From Buxus sempervirens (lineage: Eukaryota > Streptophyta > Magnoliopsida > Buxales > Buxaceae): a DNA stretch of 64,000 bases. Both the position numbers and the translations under genes were made by a program. Positions 37,766 through 49,300 of this stretch are shown piece after piece. The stretch is from contig OX387185.1 of NCBI GenBank assembly GCA_947561395.2, forward strand, positions 19,184,366 through 19,248,365, written 5' to 3'. Position 1 is the stretch's first letter. Every line of letters begins with the position of its first letter. The notes under the pieces are model-generated. The model searched no databases. It was given only the letters and a program-made list of their open reading frames with translations, and was not told where the DNA came from.

Positions 37766-38871
37766 ATTGCCAAAATGCCATTTTTGCTATTTTGTGATTT
37801 TGTGCTATTTTCTTGATGTGTTTGATCAATCCGAATGAACCAGAAGGGTTTCCGGGTCACCCGGAAACCCAAGATGGGCCATGGACCGACCCGATCCAAT
37901 TTGGTTTCCAGTGGGCCTTCCAACGGGGCCCACCAAGCCCGACAAACTTACTTTTTCTAAATCAAGATAATTTAACTGAACGAGTGGGCCACACCATTGG
38001 AGGCCCACCAAAGCCCAACTTGGGAAACATGATGCTTAGATTTAGGCATGGTTTGGCCGAGACCATGGGTAGGGCCTGTCGGGCCCACTAAGCCCATTGA
38101 ACCCAACAAACATTAGGGTTTCAAAACCCTAACTCATGAAGCCTTGGGTTTTCACGCCCAAGCCCAGGTAAAGGGCCCCGAGCCCAAAGCTTGGCCCATT
38201 TTGGCATGGATTAAGCAAGATACTCAACAAACTTGGCATCCATCATGGGGGCCCACCCAAGGGCCTGCAAGTCAATCCAGACTCACTTTTGCATGGAAAT
38301 CAAATTTAATCTCCATCTTGAAATTTAAATAAAATTGATTCATTGAACTAAAGCCCGAAGGGTCTCTTAGGCTAGACTGAGGCCCACTAGGGGGTATGTG
38401 GGCTTAACCAAGCCCACCAAGGAATCCGTGGGCCTTCCAACGGGGCTCGCCCAATCCGACTCACATCACTTTAAGCTAAGAAGATAAAATCAAATAAAGG
38501 GACCCAAACCACTTTGGCAGTCCCGCCAAACTTAACAAAATTGAATGCTGGAATAGGAATCGGGTGAGTGAGAGACCAAAGTTGATTCAAACCAGGGAAA
38601 CCTATGGGACCTGTCTTTTGACGGGGCGGACCGGGGTGTCTACGGACTTCCCCGGACCGTAACCGAGAACTTGCTTAGAATCTCAAGCCGTAGACCAAGC
38701 CTTAATAGAAAACTTAGGCACCCAGGTGTCTGCCTGCACCCCATCAGGCAGTGACGACTCCAAACAATCCCGAGGCACGCATCATCATTTTGCATACGCC
38801 TCGTCGTGCGACCGAAATTAGGTGCGCACACCAAGTAGACACTCCACACCTCCATGTACACAGTTCCAGCC

Positions 38872-38980
38872 TACTTAGGGTTTCGGAAACTCTAAAATGA
38901 CGGCCTACTCAGGGTTTCGTCATCCAATGCCGGCCTACTCCCCGGGTTTCGACATTGACAACCAAGCCTACTCAGGGTTT
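38872..38980 (-). repeat. Constant-loop hairpin array in the 35234-40564 LTR
   Basis: ATGACG/CGTCAT (38897-38923) is perfect. The CAATGCCG/CGACATTG pair starting at 38925 has one mismatch. The CAACCA/TGGTTG pair (about 38958-38986) shows both arms changed relative to the equivalent hairpin at 25973-26001. Confidence 0.72.
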
Positions 38981-41060
38981 CTGGTTGCTCTACACTAGTC
39001 GTGGCAACACACAAGGCCATGAAATTACAACAACCAACAATAACATTACATTACTAAGCTTAAGCATGGATCCAGGACAAGCTAAACCAAAACAGCAAAC
39101 CATCGTAAAATCACAACTCTGACATCACAATAGAACAATACGTTCAACATCATGTATAACTCAACCAGTTCACCACATGTCCCTCTGGACTAGAACAGTA
39201 CCTCATGTACTTTCCATATTTAATCAAAGCTCATAACACAAGACCAATTGATATAATCCATTTACTCACACCAAGAGAATCATTGTAAATACATTTAAGA
39301 ACTTTAATCAATGAAAACCCAGGTCAATCAATTCTCAATCAAGTACAAGTGTATAACAACAGAAATAATTCACGAACTCCTAGTGTTAGGTACAATAAGA
39401 TCACCTCCCGGTAGCCCTTAAAATTAACCTTGGAAACTCCTAAGGATTACCAGAAATCCCACTTAATAGTCACATTGTATTTTGAAACAGGCAAAAGAAT
39501 TTCTAAGGTTCTAAACAAGTCAATACCTAAGTGATTGAATCCTCAAAAGATCCCCTGTAACTTAATTCTGTCAAATATCATATTTCGGCAAAGTATAGGT
39601 GGTGGCGCTGAACTCTAGCGCTAGGCGCGAGGTCGGCGATAAGTCAATACTTAAACTACACGTCGCGCTTACCTAAAATAGACTAGGCGCGAGCTAGGCG
39701 CACGATAAGCGCGAGATTAACGCGAGCTTGGCATTAAGAACATACGCCCGGCGCAAGATAGGCTCGCGATGAGCGTGAGCTCGGCGGTAAGGAGAAATTG
39801 GTCTTGTGCCGACTCAAACCAGTTGGCGCTAGGTAGGCGCCAACCCGGCGGATGCTACCTCCGATTTTCAAGTCTCTGTTATTTCAAGATCTCCATGACT
39901 GACCGAAATTTTTCTGTCTGTAACAATTTTCATAGCCTCCTACTATCCCCTAGAAGACATTTAAACCAATTTTGAAATTAATCTAAACACATTTTTGTTT
40001 ATCTCTAACAATCCTAAAAAAACTCACGCTTGGACTGTCTTTTTCCAGAAATCATATGCATCAAGATCAAACTCACGAATCAAATCCAAAACCCAGTTTT
40101 AAAACGACGCTACTCACCTCTTGCACGCTTAAATCCCTGCAACAGCCACTACTTGAATCCGAAAACCCTCTGTCGATCGCCAACAGTCGTTCGTCTGCTT
40201 GCTATCGTCGCCCAGATGCTCTGATCGCAAGAGGAAAACCCTTCTGAAAACCTTTGATTCGAACACACCGATCGGCAGGACTCTCACAGTTCTTCTTCTC
40301 TCCCAAAGAAAAACCTAGATCAATCGTCGCAGCCGAAATCGCCTTCAGCAAAGGTATACGAGTATTTTCTAACCCTACAAATCTCTTTCCTTTAGGTATT
40401 TATACTTACCATACTAATATTGCCGCTTGACGAACTTTTGAAAACCCTTGATTTGGTGTGTGCTCGCCCACCGAAATTCCTACATATACACACAGCTCCT
40501 TAAGTTTATTTGTCCACATAAATAATAAATAAAAATAATTCTTAGAAAATATCGGGGTTTTACAATCCCAGTGTGCAGCGCATGCATGCACAAATACATT
40601 TAGTTCAATTCTAAGATATGTCATGGTTACAAAAGATATACAGTGATGATAACACATAAAATTCAATTAATCCGTCAACATCCCAACAATCCAATCAATA
40701 TAAACGCAGAAATCCATCATGTAACCCAAATTAATAACCTCGGTATTAAATCTCGAATACAACCCTGAAATCAAGTATAACTAGGTAACCATACATCGAT
40801 GAAATCATAATTTCAAATAACTCAGGTTTTTGAAATACTGGAGTGTTTATCATGGGCCATTGCGCACCAATAGAGTATTTTATCATGGGCTACTCCGCAC
40901 TAATAAACCAGTGAATAAAACATATCATGAGAAACAAAATCAAATACCAACATTGGTCAATGATATGTAGTTGCTTAAATTGGTTAATTGACATGCCAAG
41001 GCGACATCCACCCCTCCATGTACACAGTTCTGGCCTACTCACGTTTTTGGACACTCTAAA

Positions 41061-41151
41061 ATGACGGCCTACTCAGGGTTTCGTCATCCAATGCCGGCCT
41101 ACTCACCGGGTTTCGGCATTGACAACTAGGCCTACTCAGGGTTTCTGGCTG
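41061..41151 (-). repeat. Constant-loop hairpin array in the 34987-42947 LTR
   Basis: ATGACG/CGTCAT (41061-41087), CAATGCCG/CGGCATTG (41089-41121, eight perfect pairs) and CAACTAG/CTGGCTG (41123-41151), around GCCTACTCAGGGTTT-like loops. Confidence 0.75.
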
Positions 41152-41644
41152 CTCTACACCGACAATGGCAACACTCAAAGCCATGCAATTACACCAACAA
41201 AGCAAAAACATTTCATTACTAAGCTTAGACTGTGGATCCAGGACAAGCTAAACCAGTAGTAAATATAAAACTAGCAAATCAACCCAATGTGTTTTCCATC
41301 ATGTAAAACTGACATATAGATCAACATGTTCAAGTGCATAACATGGGTCACTCAGGACCAGCTTACTCCCTCATGGAGTCCTCATAGTAAATTCTTAAAT
41401 AATTTCCCAGAACAAAATAAGAGATGATTCTAAACCGGCCACCGATCTAAAACAATATTCAAGTAAATCATTCCTGAAGTGCACCGTGCATTCAAAGATG
41501 AACTAGCATAATAGTGTAGATGAATTTCAAATTTGACTTTTCAGAATTAAACACATTATGCAGAAACAATTACAGCGTCCAAACTTCGATTAAACATAAA
41601 TCAGCAAAACAACTCCTAGATTCACAATTTCGCTTTCATAGATT

Positions 41645-41787
41645 CACAGTAATTCTGGGTATATACGATTTGCAAAGTCAGTTTTGAACCATAGATTCTC
41701 AAATCGTATATACCCAGCGGATAAAACAAACCCAAAATTACTGTGTTAATGAGGTAAAACCATCAAATTCTGGGTATATACGATTTG
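41645..41787. repeat. Foldback with 18-bp perfect arms plus a third direct copy
   Basis: CTGGGTATATACGATTTG (41655-41672) faces its exact complement at 41700-41717. An outer pair CACAGTAATT/AATTACTGTG (41645-41654, 41736-41745) extends it. A further direct copy of the 18-mer is at 41770-41787. Confidence 0.85.
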
Positions 41788-43131
41788 CCACACTTAAAGT
41801 GAAAATTGGGTGGGTGCGCTGACCTTGGGTCCTTGGCGCCAGGTTGGGGGACCCAAATATTTACATGCGCCAAGCTGCCGCTGAGGGGAATAGGTTGGCG
41901 GCAGCTCCCCTGTTTCTCGATAATGATTTTTACTCGCTGTTAAGTCGATCTAGCTATGACTGACCAAAAAATAACCTTCCACAACAGTGAATGTATACTC
42001 CATACATCTCTAACATTTGTTTAAAACCACAACGAATTTAATTCTATTAGGATCATGCTTCGCACCCACAAAATCATTCGTAAAACAATATGCAGTTGAT
42101 AATAATACAATCAACCTCCACTCTCGTCTAAACTCATGCACTCGGTTCAATCAAACGGAGGAAAATCAGTGCTACTCACCTTATTCGAATACCCTCAAGT
42201 TCAGCAACTCCTAGGCTTCGACTGAGCATCAACGGCAGCGATTCTCACTCAAAAATCTCTACCACTCACCTCCGATCCCAAATCCTCCGCCCAAAAGTTC
42301 CAAATCTGATCTTTCGGTTCGAAACGATTGAGATCTAAAACCTGCTGCCACCAAAATCTTTGATAGAAGAAATCTACCACTTTCCTCTTGGCCACTCCAA
42401 CTCATAGCTCACATTCACCTTCTTCTTTCTTCTCGATCTGATTGAGCAACAGCCGCAACTCCTCCTCGACCCTTGCTTTCCTCCACTGTTTCATGAATCT
42501 CCCTTCACATTTGATCGGCCAAACCCCAATTCAACTCAACAAGGACCTATTTATAGGCCGATGGTCGTGCTCAAACGACTTAACTTATTCATGATCCCAT
42601 GTATACTCACCTACACCCTTTCTCTACAGGATCATCCTCTTAACCATTTGATTAAGAACTTGCCACTCCACCAAGGACCTATACTAGCATCTTACCTAAG
42701 AAAAATAATTTGGACATATTATTATTATTCAGCTAAGATTTATAACCATCACTTGCTTTAAATTAAATCCCTTCTCATTTAATTTCTAGATTGCCAAAAT
42801 TGGCCTTTTTAATAATTTCTCCTATTTTATTTAATTATTTTTCTCTAAATAATTCCCTTTTCTCTATTTCTAAGATTTTCCCTTAATTAAACTAATTAAC
42901 AACAAAATCTAATATTTTTAATGTTATTAAAAATTCGGGATTTTACAATTATACCTGGTGAGATTAGGAGGCTTTGATCTAATAGCTTGTCTTGCAGGAG
43001 GAGCTTCATCGGTAGAAGAGGACGGTGCAAAAGATGCCATGGAATCACCAAAGAAGTCAAGGGAAGATAAAAACGGAATGCCTAGGGTGTTTTTGAGCTA
43101 TTAAAAACGTTACAATGACGTTCCCCATGTG

Positions 43132-43293
43132 TTTATATAGAAAAATCGAAAACACAGTAAAAACCACATTTAAAATGCGGTCAAGCTGTGACCGCATAAC
43201 AAATACGGTCATGCTACGCCCGCATTTTCTATGCGGTCATTGCGTGCCCATATAGAAAATGCAATCACTGCCTGACCGCAATATAAATGTGGT
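43132..43293 (-). promoter_or_regulatory. Putative promoter of antisense gene 1: TATA box and GACCGCAT palindromes
   Basis: On the minus strand TATATAAA is at 43139-43132, about 92 bp before the ATG at 43040. Upstream of it (higher coordinates) are palindromes with 5-nt spacers: 43163-43181 (spacer TTAAA), 43189-43211 (TGACCGCAT/ATACGGTCA, spacer AACAA), 43220-43236 (CCGCAT/ATGCGG, spacer TTTCT) and 43275-43293 (decayed). The same arm sequence is in TatA's LTR (60473-60493). Confidence 0.68.
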
Positions 43294-44763
43294 TTTTCGG
43301 AAAAAATGCAAAAAAATGGGGAATTTCAATTTCAATGCTTTCCTAAGCTTCACCTGTCCCTGCTTAAACATATATCATGCAATAGAGGCAAGAAATAAAA
43401 GAGAAAAGAACATAAATGAAGAAAAATGAACCAAATCTCTTTTTAATATATGAATGAAAATTACATTGTTTTTATACAAGAATATACATGTGATATCCTA
43501 ATCTACTCTCCCTCTCCAGGTCCATCCCCACGGCCACGTCCTCTACCACGTCCACTGCCTCGAGATCGCCGGCGCCCAAAGACAAGTGGCACTAGACGAC
43601 GAGCGGTACTACCGGTCATCCTGCCCAAAATACATTGAACATTATACATCATACACAAAGTCACAAGTCTGGCAGTCGGATGATCAGGAGGAACGTACCC
43701 CGAGGTATCCACATCTCTTGCAAGCTCGGTGGCAGGCTCTGCACTCCCACTAGCCACAGACTCAGAGGCAGGAATAGACGCCTTAGGAGTATCGACATCA
43801 GGCCTCGGGTCTACCATGGGCTCAATAGGTGCCTCTTCAATCATAGAAGCATCCCCAGCAGGCTCCATATCGATATCCATCTCAGCGAGCACATTTGGAG
43901 CGGTCTTTGGTGCTGGGGCAGACTTTGGAATGTCCTCGGCAGTGGGAGCAGCGTCATATGTAGTTGCAACCTCTGTTGCTGGCACCTCTGTGAGCCATCG
44001 GGTATGTACCCTCTGGCATCGTAGATGTAGGGCTGAAATAGGGTATATACACCCTAGCAAAAAACTGCAAAAGAGGAAAAGACAAAGAAAGAATAGAGAA
44101 ATAGGTATTTTACCTGCAAGAAGGGCCAGAGGAATCTGCACCCAACTCTGGCCCCCCGGGAAGTAGGGAGGCCACTAATGGCTCGGCACAAGCCAGCCAA
44201 GATAGTGCCAAAAATAAGCAGACCCCAAGCATACCTCCTCGCCCGCGGCAGGTCCCTCCACAAGCTCAGGAAATGCGGGCAGATAGAGGTCGTATCCTCT
44301 GGGAAAAAGCAGGAGCCCATCATCAGAAGGAAGATGAAACGGAATGAAAAAGGAAAAGCTGCATGGCTGGCGGTGTAAGCACCTCATTTTTGCGCTCCCG
44401 GAAGTGCCAGGAATGCAAACCCTAGATAGAAAGTCAAACCCTAAGGGGTGAAAATTTGACTTTTTGATCAGGTGAGAATTGACCATCTTGCTCCATGTCA
44501 GTGAATAGAGGACTTCGATACGGTTCCAACGCAATTGAGTTTGCTCAAATCGGAGTCCAGATGAGGGACTACAAGCCGATCAAATTTGAGAATGAACCGA
44601 AAGTTGACTTTTTGCTGAACCCCGAGCTAGGTGTTTAGCCCAATCCCAATGGATAGAGGACTTCAATACGATTCCAACGTAATTGAGTTTGCTCAAATCG
44701 GAGTCCGGATGAAGAAGATATGAGCAGTCAAAGCTAGGGGCATTATTGGAATTTTAGTGATGC

Positions 44764-44859
44764 CACGTGTGCACAAGGAGTGCTCGCATGGGATGCCACG
44801 TGTGCACATGGGGGCTCCACATGGGATGCCACATGGACCCACTGCATGCTTCACACGTG
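44764..44859 (+). promoter_or_regulatory. Three CACGTG G-boxes in Tat-like LTR
   Basis: CACGTG at 44764-44769, 44797-44802 and 44854-44859, the first two within a direct repeat (GGATGCCACGTGTGCACA). The sister LTR has CACGTGGC twice at 36201-36228. The upstream palindromes of the sister copy are absent here. Confidence 0.6.
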
Positions 44860-44871
44860 TCATCTCCCACA

Positions 44872-45085
44872 AACCCTTCATCTTCCCATTAACCCTTTAT
44901 CTTCCCAACAAAAACCCTTCATCTTCCCATTAACCCTTTATTATCTTCCCAACAAAAACCCTTCATCTTCCCATTAACTCTTCATCTTCCCATTAATCCT
45001 TGAACTTCCCCATAAGACTCTTAACCTCCCAAAAAGACTCTTAACTTCCCCATAAGACTCTTGACTTCCCCATAAGACTTTGGCT
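44872..45085 (+). repeat. Pyrimidine-rich short repeats in Tat-like LTR
   Basis: Repeats of CCCTTCATCTTCCCATTAA and CCCATAAGACTCTTAACTT, in irregular order. Low complexity; no function suggested. Confidence 0.7.
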
Positions 45086-46117
45086 CTTCCCAAGACAACC
45101 ATCCATCTTCCAAGATTTAAAAGGAATTTTTCTCCAAGAAAAAAAGGGCTCCCATTCGAATTCTCCAACCCTCTCTCCCACTTCTCTTGACTTCAAGCTC
45201 TCCAATCTCCTCCATTCGAACACCTCCACTCCAGTTCCATTCTCTCTCCCACTTCTCTCCTCCATCTCTTCCATCTCCTAAGCTAATCCCACATCTCCAA
45301 CACTCTCAACCCTTCCTTAACACCCCCCAAACTCACCTTCAAGACTACTCTATCCATCTTTTCTGATATCCTTCTTGATCTCCATCACCTTGAAACTTGA
45401 AGGAGACCATGAGCTACTATTGGTGCTGGGGAAAGAGAAGCTCCAGCCACTTTGGTGCTTCAAGGGGGGCTCCATACACTCCAAGAAAGGACTAAGGACC
45501 CCAAGGTAAGGTTTCCCTTGGTGTCTTGTTTAACATATAGGAGAATGAGCTCATTTGGAACATGTTAGGTTACTTTAAACCTTGTATGATATTCTCTTCT
45601 TCTTCTTGAGTGTGCCTTTGTTTTCTTCCTCTTCCCTTCTTCTCATGTCACCATTAAAGTAGTAAAATCCCATGGTAAGGGGAGGTTTTCAACCAACTAA
45701 AAGGGAAGGTGAGAGGTTACTTTTCACATGTTTTAAAGGTCTCTTAGCTACGGTTTTTCTATTTGAATAAGGGAGTGTGTTCCCTTCTCTCTTCTCAGCT
45801 ATTGTACCCCCTTTAAACCCCCCATTATCCTTTCTTCTTAATGGCTTTTTTCTTTACATTAAGGTTTGCTGTTTTTTTTTGTGTTATGGGTGTTATAAAG
45901 CATGCTTGCTTGAGGTAAAACTCTCCACATGACTATCTTGAAACGCATGTTCCCCGTACCCCCTCCTTCCATGGTGTTCTCGGCTTTTACTTTGAGGTGA
46001 AATGCATAGTCTCTCTCCCCTCCCTAGGAACCTCTAATACACACCCACTTGAATCCCCATACCATGTTCCTTCTCCCCCTTCCTTTCTACTGTTTTGTGT
46101 ACCCCAAGCATGCCCCC

Positions 46118-46322
46118 TGTTGAGGATTCTCCAGAATCATCTCCTGATTCTTAGCAATCCTCCTCTCAATTACAGTTTACCTAAACTATAGTAACTGTTC
46201 CTTGATTGTAGAGATATTATTATTGTTTCCTTCTTACTGTAAAGCTATACGTGTAAACATCTCTCTATAAATAGAATACACGCTCCACCCCTAAAGGTGT
46301 GGTGGTTTCACAAACCTTATCA
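46118..46322 (+). repeat. Ale-like 5' LTR (205 bp)
   Basis: It starts TGTTGAGGATTCTCC and ends ACCTTATCA. A TATA box (TATAAATA) is at 46266-46273. It reads identical to the 3' LTR. Confidence 0.95.
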
Positions 46323-46334
46323 TGGTATCAGAGC
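46323..46334 (+). other. Ale-like primer binding site, tRNA-iMet type
   Basis: TGGTATCAGAGC directly abuts the LTR end with no spacer. Confidence 0.93.
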
Positions 46335-46390
46335 CTTTTCTGGATTGATCTCCATCTAGTTTTTTTTTTCGTTTTCCTCATCTCTCTTTC

Positions 46391-49300
46391 ATGGCCGACC
46401 TCCTCTCCTTCAATACCATGGTTCACATGGTCACCATAAAGTTGTCTTCTACCAACTATTTACTGTGGAAAAGCCAACTTGTCCCCCTTCTTGCTTGTCA
46501 AGATTTTCTTGGTTTTGTTGATGGGTCGTACCCCTCTCCACCTACCACCATCTCTGATGACTCTTGCATTGGTTCTTCCCTACCTAATCCAAAGTACTTG
46601 GAATGGAAAACCATTGACCAACGTATCCTTAGCCTTCTTCTCTCTTCTCTCTCTGAAGAAGCTATGGCTGCAGTTGTAGGCCTCACCACCTCCTATGATG
46701 TTTGGACTGCTCTTGAACGTGTCTTCAGTCATGGCTCCAAGATGCGTGAGCTTCGTCTCAAAGATGAATTGCAGTTAATGAAGAAAGGATCCAGAACTGT
46801 TGCTGAGTTTTCTAGAGATTTCAAAAAGCTTTGTGATCAGCTCATGACCATAGGCCGTCCAATGGATGATGTTGACAAATCCCATTGGTTTCTTCGTGGC
46901 CTTGGGACTGAATTTGCTGGGTTCTCATCCACTCAAATGGCACTCACACCGCTGCCCTCTTTCACTGATCTCGTGCCTTTGGCTGAAAGCTATGCACTAT
47001 TTCAAAAATCTCTTGAAGAAACCCCTCTGACTTCTGCTGCTTTTACAGCCACTCAGTCTTCATCTGGTCATGGTCGATCAACTCGATCAAATGGAAACCG
47101 ACAGACTCATGGTCGTTCAAATGGTTCTTCTTCTGGCCATTTCAACAAATCCACTAGTTTTGGTCGGTCTCGTCGTTCCTACACACCTCGTTGCCAAATC
47201 TGCAAAACTGAAGGTCACACTGCTGACAAGTGCCGGAATCGTTATGATTGTTCAGCACCTTCTGCTCAACTTGCCGAAGCATTTCAAAGTAGCTGCTCTC
47301 TCTCTAATGACCAGCTCTCTGATTGGTACCTTGATACTGGTGCCTCTGCTCATATGACATCAGACCTTCAATCTCTGGAATCTCCTAAACAATATGTTGG
47401 TAAGGACAGTGTTATTGTGGGCAATGGGGCCTCTTTACCCATCTCCCACACCGGTATTGTTCGTCTCTCTCCCGATCTTCATTTATGTGATGTGTTAGTT
47501 GTCCCTCGTCTTACTAAAAACCTTTTATCTATTAGCAAATTAACCTCTGATTTCCCATTTCATATCACTTTCACTGACTCTTCCTTTGCTATTTAGAACA
47601 AACTCACAAGAAAGGTGGTGGCAACCGGAAGATGTGATGGTGGGCTTTATGTACTGGATCGTGGCCTTTCTGCTTTCACTTCTATCCTCAATAACTCTGC
47701 TCTTAAGGCGTCATATGACTTATGGCATGCACGTCTTGGGCATGTAAACCCATCTATTATTTCCTTATTAAATAAAAAAGGCCAACTTTCTCTTACCTCT
47801 ATATTGCCTAATCCTTCTTTGTGTTCTACATGTCAACTTGCAAAGAGCCACAGGCTCCCGTTTTCTCCAACCAATGCTCGATCTGACACCATTTTGGGTC
47901 TTGTTCACTGCGACATTTGGGGTCCTGCACCCCTCAAGTCCACAACTGGTTGTTCTTATTATGTTTTATTCATAGATGATCATTCTCGTTTCACTTGGCT
48001 TTATCCTATGAAATTGAAATCTGATTTCTTTGATATTTTTCTTCAATTTCAAACATTTGTTGAAAACCAACTCTCTTGCAAGATTAAAATCTTTCAAAGT
48101 GATGGTGGTGCTGAATTTCGCAGCACTCGTTTTCAGTTTCAACTTCGTTCCTCTGGCATTCATCATCAAATGTCTTGCCCCTATACTCCAGCCCAAAATG
48201 GGCGTGCAGAACGCAAGCATCATCATGTGACTGAAATGGGTCTTGCCCTGTTATTTCACTCTCGGGTTCCTACTTGTTATTGGGTTGATGCTTTCAGTAC
48301 TGCGGCTTACATCATTAACCGGTTGCCCACACCACTTCTTGGAGGCATTTCACCTTTTGAACTTTTGCATGGTAAGGCCCCTCATTACATTGTTTTTCAT
48401 CCCTTTGGTTGTCGGGTTTATCCTTATTTACGTGACTATACTCCTAACAAATTCTCCCCACACAGTGCTCCCTGCATTTTTTTAGGATATAGTCCCTCCT
48501 ATAAAGGTTTCCGCTGTTTAGACCCGCTCACCTCAAAAATTTATGTTACTCACCATGCAAAATTTGATGAAACCCATTTTCCTCTCATGCCCTCTTCCCC
48601 AAGTCAACCCCTCACGTCCTTACAACTCTCTAGCTTTAGTGAGCCTACTACCAACCCTCAATCTAGCCCACCCAATCTGGTCCCACTGCCCTCAAACACT
48701 TTGTCCACCTCATGTTTGCATGGTTCCAGTCCATGTCGCCTATGCTCTCATCATTTTATTGAGCCCATGCAGGTTGCAGCAGATGGATCCAGCTTTGATG
48801 TTCCTAACTCCAGGCCTGCATCATTGCTGCCAGCCCAAAGCACCAGTGAAGCCCAACGTGCATGTGCAAGTATTGATCCAAGCCCACTGTCTTGCATTCC
48901 TTCTTCTGCAGGCCCTTATCTTACTGAAGCCCAGCATCCCATGCAGCCCAACGAGCTAACTTCATCTCATGCACCATTGCTTGTACCAGCTCAAGCCCAG
49001 CGTGCATTACCTTCTTCTAGTTCAGCCCATGCTCCAGCATCTTGTCAAGATCCATCTAATGGTGCCTCTACCACTCAGGCAAATCAGATTATTCCCTCTC
49101 ATCCAATGATTACCAGGGGTAAAGCCGGCATTTTCCGCTCACGTCACCCTGCCTATCTTAGTCAGCATTCCACTGGTCTCTTGCATGCTTTGCTCACTTC
49201 CTCTGAGCCTCGGGGGTTCAAATCTGCTGTGAAGCACCCCTCCTGGCTTGCTGCTATGGATGACGAAATTAAGGCTCTTCATGACAATCATACTTGGGAT

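Larger units (their letters stand above)
35814..38830 (+). mobile_element. Solo LTR of a Tat-like family (fourth nesting level)
   Basis: It starts TGTAAGCACCTTATTTTTGC and ends GGTGCGCACA, flanked by CCATG (35809-35813) and CCAAG (38831-38835), four of five matching. The LTR at 44374-52471 is the same family. The end region CAGTGACGACTCC resembles the TatA and TatB LTR ends (GGTGGCGACTC), supporting a Tat origin. TATA box and upstream palindromes give plus orientation. Downstream it holds GGCCCA-rich stretches and no gene. Confidence 0.9.
35234..40564 (-). mobile_element. Solo LTR nested in the 34987-42947 LTR, antisense
   Basis: It starts TGTAACGCCCCGGATCCGTG and ends ATCGGGGTTTTACA. Flanks are ATCCT (35229-35233) and ATCCC (40565-40569), four of five matching. 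Own sequence about 2.3 kb, the rest being the 35814-38830 insertion. Hairpin array at 38872-38980; CpG-rich block with GCGC motifs at 39600-39850. Confidence 0.92.
34987..42947 (-). mobile_element. Solo LTR, second Tekay-like family, antisense, with nested LTR
   Basis: Its own sequence is 34987-35233 plus 40565-42947. It starts TGTAATGCCCCGGATCC and ends CGGGATTTTACA, with perfect duplication ATTAT at 34982-34986 and 42948-42952. It interrupts antisense gene 1 of TatA. It carries the constant-loop hairpin array (41061-41151), a foldback (41645-41745) and a GC-rich block (41815-41905). Confidence 0.95.
33245..43040 (-). pseudogene. TatA antisense gene 1: plant mobile domain protein with coiled-coil tail
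   Basis: Read on the minus strand, ATG at 43040-43038 opens a short acidic N-terminus (MASFAPSSSTDEAPPARQ). The frame crosses the 34987-42947 solo LTR exactly (one ATTAT removed) into PMD sequence: ILEEEIRWDSIHLGHIL, MTPTIEEIETILGLRF, then NQLLFPRGDDQVDLALISVV and ILEEIYQALTNC. A plausible intron is 34373-34221 (CAG|GTGAAA ... CTACCAG). The last part is a charged coiled coil with a roughly 46-residue duplication (RQAHRFEVRVMRQRYQDSLA and RQAHHFEVRVMRKKYQDALA), ending at 33245. TAG codons at 34676, 33978, about 33871 and 33470 look like CAG changes. PMD proteins act in plant chromatin silencing, and antisense PMD frames are, as I recall, known from some Tat elements. Function here is inferred only. 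Confidence 0.78.

Noticed and set aside
43635-44166. Plus-strand frames of 129 and 145 codons
   Set aside because: They are opposite the low-complexity C-terminus of antisense PMD gene 2, whose exons explain the sequence better.
44175-44534. 119-codon minus-strand frame as an independent gene
   Set aside because: It runs over the junction of the solo LTR; only its end is PMD sequence, part of antisense gene 2 with a frameshift.
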